This document shows, in pieces, positions 34,709 to 36,787 of a stretch of 36,787 bases of DNA. The stretch is from an uncultured Eubacteriales bacterium. Lineage in GTDB: Bacteria; Bacillota; Clostridia; Oscillospirales; Acutalibacteraceae. The position numbers and the translations under genes were made by a program. The DNA is taken from NCBI GenBank assembly GCA_900315815.1, contig ONAS01000007.1, positions 1 through 36,787 on the forward strand. The letters are read 5' to 3'. How positions within the stretch are numbered: position 1 is the first letter of the stretch; each line of letters opens with the position of its first letter. Under the pieces are notes generated by a model, which worked only from the letters and a program-made list of their open reading frames with translations, had not been told where the DNA came from and did no database searches.

Positions 34709-35062
34709 ATGCAGTATGTCGGAGCGTTTCTGATCGGAGGGACGCTGTGCCTGATCGGGCAGATCCTGATCGATAAAACCTCGCTGACGCCGGCGCGCAT
34801 CCTGACCGGCTATGTGGTCGCGGGCGTCGTGCTGTCGGCGATCGGCGTTTACGGGATGATCGCGGATATCGGCGGCGCGGGCGCGAGCGTGCCGCTGTCG
34901 GGCTTCGGGCATCTGATGGCGCAGGGCGTCCGCGACGCGGTGGATACCGACGGCGCGATGGGGATCCTCACCGGGGCGCTGACCGCCGCCGCCGCGGGCA
35001 TCGGCGCGGCGATCGTGTTTTCACTGGCGGCGGGACTGCTGTCGAAGCCGAAGGAGAAGTGA
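34709..35062 (+). CDS. spoVAE: SpoVAE-type stage V sporulation protein
   Basis: A small membrane protein of 117 residues in the SpoVAC/SpoVAEb family, which forms part of the SpoVA channel that moves dipicolinic acid in and out of the spore. Family marks are AFLIGGTLCLIGQILIDKT, read as GGTLCLIGQILIDKTSLTPA near the N-terminus, and the later GAGASVPLSGFGH and GILTGALTAAAAGIGAAI. Three to four membrane segments. Start 34709 has AAAGGAG at 34695-34701. The usual neighbours spoVAC and spoVAD are absent here, so it is an orphan copy or belongs to a cluster that has been split. Supports a spore-forming host. Confidence 0.9.
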   Translation: MQYVGAFLIGGTLCLIGQILIDKTSLTPARILTGYVVAGVVLSAIGVYGMIADIGGAGASVPLSGFGHLMAQGVRDAVDTDGAMGILTGALTAAAAGIGAAIVFSLAAGLLSKPKEK

Positions 35063-35085
35063 TCGGCAGTCAGGGAAATTAGTGG

Positions 35086-35114
35086 TTGATTCTGCGGTAA
35101 AATCGGGGTATAAT
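35086..35114 (+). promoter_or_regulatory. Promoter of the rRNA methyltransferase gene
   Basis: TTGATT (35086-35091), 17-bp spacer, TATAAT (35109-35114), 28 bp before the start at 35142. Confidence 0.78.
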
Positions 35115-35141
35115 GATGGCAATCTATGAGCGAGGTTGCGT

Positions 35142-36359
35142 ATGGACAGAGGATACCCCAAAATCACAGTCAGTAAAAAATGCGAGAAATTCATCAAGGG
35201 CGGCCATATCTGGGTCTACTATGATGAGATCGTGAGCATCGACGGCAGTTATCAGAACGGCGATATCGTCGACGTTCTGACCGAGCGCGGGAGATACCTC
35301 GGCTCGGGATACATCAATGACAACAGCAAGATTCGGGTGAGGATCATTTCCAAAAACCCCAACGATCGGTTCGACGAGGCATTTTATCGCCGCCGCATCG
35401 ATTACGCACTGGATTACCGCGAGACGGTCATGGGAGAGGATTTTTCATCCTGCCGGCTGATTTTCGGCGAGGCGGACAGCTTTCCCGGGCTGACGGTCGA
35501 TAAGTTTGAGAACGTGCTGGCGGCGCAGGTGCTGTCGCTGGGCGTCGACCGCATCAAGGACATGCTGTTCCGCAATCTGGCGGACTCTCTGACGCAGCGC
35601 GGCTATCGGATCGACGCGATCTATGAGCGCAATGACGTCAAGGTGCGCGCGCTGGAGGGGCTGGAGGAATATACCGGGTTTTATCATATGGATGGGCTGA
35701 GGGACGATCTCAGCGGCGAGGTGGAGATCACCGAAAACGGGATCAGATACATCGTCGACTATGTCAACGGACAGAAGACCGGTTTCTTCCTCGACCAGAA
35801 ATACAACCGCAGAGCGGTCGCGAAGATCGCGAAGGGCAAGCGTGTGCTGGATTGCTTTACCCATACCGGGGCGTTCGCGCTGAATGCCGCGACGACCGCC
35901 GCGCATGTCACCGCGGTGGATATCTCGCAGACGGCGATCGATATGGCAAAGCGCAACGCCGCGCTGAACGGCTTTGAGAACATCGACTTTATCAAGGCGG
36001 ACGTCTTTGATCTGCTGACGGAGGCGGCGGAACAGAAGCGTCATGATTATGATATGATCATCCTGGATCCGCCTGCGTTCACTAAGTCGCGCTCCGCCAC
36101 AAAAGCCGCAGAGCGCGGGTATAAGGAGATCAACCTCAAGGCGATGAGACTGCTTCCGCGGGGCGGATACCTCGCGACGTGCAGCTGCTCGCACTTTATG
36201 CCGGACGCGCTGTTCCGCAAAATGCTGGCTTCCGCGGCGGCGGACGCGAACGTCAGCCTCAGGCAGATCGAGTGCCGTCAGCAAAGCGCCGATCACCCGA
36301 TCCTGTGGGGCGTGGAGGAAACAGATTACCTGAAGTTCTATATTTTCCAGGTCGTGTGA
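35142..36359 (+). CDS. RlmI-like SAM-dependent rRNA methyltransferase
   Basis: Predicted 23S rRNA cytosine-C5 methyltransferase, 405 residues, usual length. An N-terminal PUA-like domain (about 1-75, GHIWVYYDEI) is followed by an EEHEE-type linker domain, then a Rossmann SAM domain: DYVNGQKTGFFLDQKYNR near 210, LDCFTHTGAFALNAA (motif I), AVDIS (motif II), ILDPPAFTKS (motif IV, near 308) and TCSCSHFM (motif VI, near 347), the catalytic Cys region. Start 35142 has GAGG six bases upstream; a TTG six bases earlier is in frame but less likely. The match to Escherichia coli RlmI is by motif order; the exact modified base is inferred. The small gene behind it starts 8 bp after the stop. Confidence 0.9.
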   Translation: MDRGYPKITVSKKCEKFIKGGHIWVYYDEIVSIDGSYQNGDIVDVLTERGRYLGSGYINDNSKIRVRIISKNPNDRFDEAFYRRRIDYALDYRETVMGEDFSSCRLIFGEADSFPGLTVDKFENVLAAQVLSLGVDRIKDMLFRNLADSLTQRGYRIDAIYERNDVKVRALEGLEEYTGFYHMDGLRDDLSGEVEITENGIRYIVDYVNGQKTGFFLDQKYNRRAVAKIAKGKRVLDCFTHTGAFALNAATTAAHVTAVDISQTAIDMAKRNAALNGFENIDFIKADVFDLLTEAAEQKRHDYDMIILDPPAFTKSRSATKAAERGYKEINLKAMRLLPRGGYLATCSCSHFMPDALFRKMLASAAADANVSLRQIECRQQSADHPILWGVEETDYLKFYIFQVV

Positions 36360-36367
36360 GCTCGGTG

Positions 36368-36691
36368 ATGAGAATGAATGAGAAAAAAGCGAAAAGTTTT
36401 CCGGTACTGCGGTTTATCGTAAAGTTCATCATCCTGCTGGTCCGGGTCGTGTTCCGTATCGCCGCCTTAACGGCGATGCTGGCATTGGGAGCGCTCAAGC
36501 TGCTGCAGTTCATTTCGGACACCTCGAAGAAGGCAGGGAAGCTGGCGCAGATGCCTGTCGGGCTGATCGGCGCCGCGCGGCAGTTGAAATCCGCCCTGAC
36601 GACGGACAAGGAAGCCGATACGTGGACCAATATGACCAAGGGTACCCTCAAGGAAATGATGAAGAGCAGCAAGAATACAGAAGATGAGTAA
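36368..36691 (+). CDS. Small hypothetical membrane protein
   Basis: A 107-residue protein I do not recognise. A basic start (MRMNEKKAKSFP) is followed by a hydrophobic region (about 13-48, FIVKFIILLVRVV then ALTAMLALGALKLL), one or two membrane passes with charged residues inside, and a hydrophilic, Lys/Thr-rich tail ending in acidic residues. It starts 8 bp after the methyltransferase stop and is probably in the same transcript. The ribosome site is weak; the ATG at 36374 is an alternative start. The frame is open further upstream but only over the methyltransferase gene in another frame. Confidence 0.65.
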   Translation: MRMNEKKAKSFPVLRFIVKFIILLVRVVFRIAALTAMLALGALKLLQFISDTSKKAGKLAQMPVGLIGAARQLKSALTTDKEADTWTNMTKGTLKEMMKSSKNTEDE

Positions 36692-36787
36692 TACTATTTT
36701 TCAATAGAAACTCGACTTTCTTATTGGTCTGATTTCCGCAATACTTTGTTGTCGTCCTTACTAGGCGCCAGCCTAGCGGCGTCCTTC
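36692..36787. other. AT-rich tail leading into an unidentified element at the window edge
   Basis: The composition drops to AT-rich after 36690. A perfect 6-bp stem CTAGGC (36761-36766) with GCCTAG (36771-36776) follows. On the minus strand a frame enters from the right edge and stops at 36721-36723 after 21 codons (KDAARLAPSKDDNKVLRKSD). This may be a gene end or a translated dispersed repeat. I cannot decide from 66 bp. Confidence 0.3.

Overview
The window looks like chromosomal DNA of an anaerobic, spore-forming, Gram-positive gut-type Clostridia, most likely a Ruminococcus/Oscillospiraceae relative. Pointers are a complete RNF complex in the clostridial order rnfCDGEAB, a single-chain pyruvate:ferredoxin oxidoreductase, a spoVAE-type sporulation gene, dockerin-bearing secreted proteins, AGGAGG-type ribosome sites and sigma-A-like promoters, in GC-rich coding DNA with AT-rich intergenic gaps. 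The genus is inference; there is no rRNA in the window. I found no tRNA, rRNA, CRISPR array or phage gene.

Layout. 1-726: the 3' part of an IS1182-type transposase, cut by the window edge. 1006-5130: ROK sugar kinase, CpXC protein, a helical Lys/Ala/Glu-rich protein, then a lipoprotein-bioY pair. 5148-6344: secreted DUF3298-like/FN3-like protein. 6527-10304: large PFOR gene; its promoter region carries a perfect 70-bp tandem duplication. 10444-13737: zinc-ribbon membrane protein, HAD phosphatase, transglutaminase-like lipoprotein. 13811-18067: two dockerin proteins, a small cohesin-like/dockerin protein and a large CotH-kinase/dockerin protein. 18318-19241: ribF. 19446-24536: a YfhO-family membrane protein divergent from a GT2-gtrA pair. 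24616-34557: a long leftward run, rnfCDGEAB followed by a Gld-type ABC exporter set (ATPase, permease, GldG-like, DUF4340). 34709-36691: spoVAE, an RlmI-like rRNA methyltransferase and a small membrane protein. The last 100 bp begin an unidentified AT-rich/palindromic element.

How the parts fit. PFOR reduces ferredoxin while making acetyl-CoA; RNF oxidises reduced ferredoxin with NAD+ and pumps ions, so the two form one energy module, and RibF supplies the flavins that RNF carries. The GT2/GtrA/YfhO set resembles the three-component lipid-carrier glycosylation systems known from Bacillus (CsbB/GtcA/YfhO). The dockerin proteins point to a cell-surface cohesin/dockerin assembly. The least explained items are the RNF-Gld juxtaposition, the Cys-rich RnfE tail, the cohesin-dockerin/CotH-dockerin pair and the PFOR promoter duplication.

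All family assignments come from reading motifs by eye; no database search was run. Start codons were moved inward wherever a good ribosome site, signal peptide or promoter showed the longest open frame was too long.
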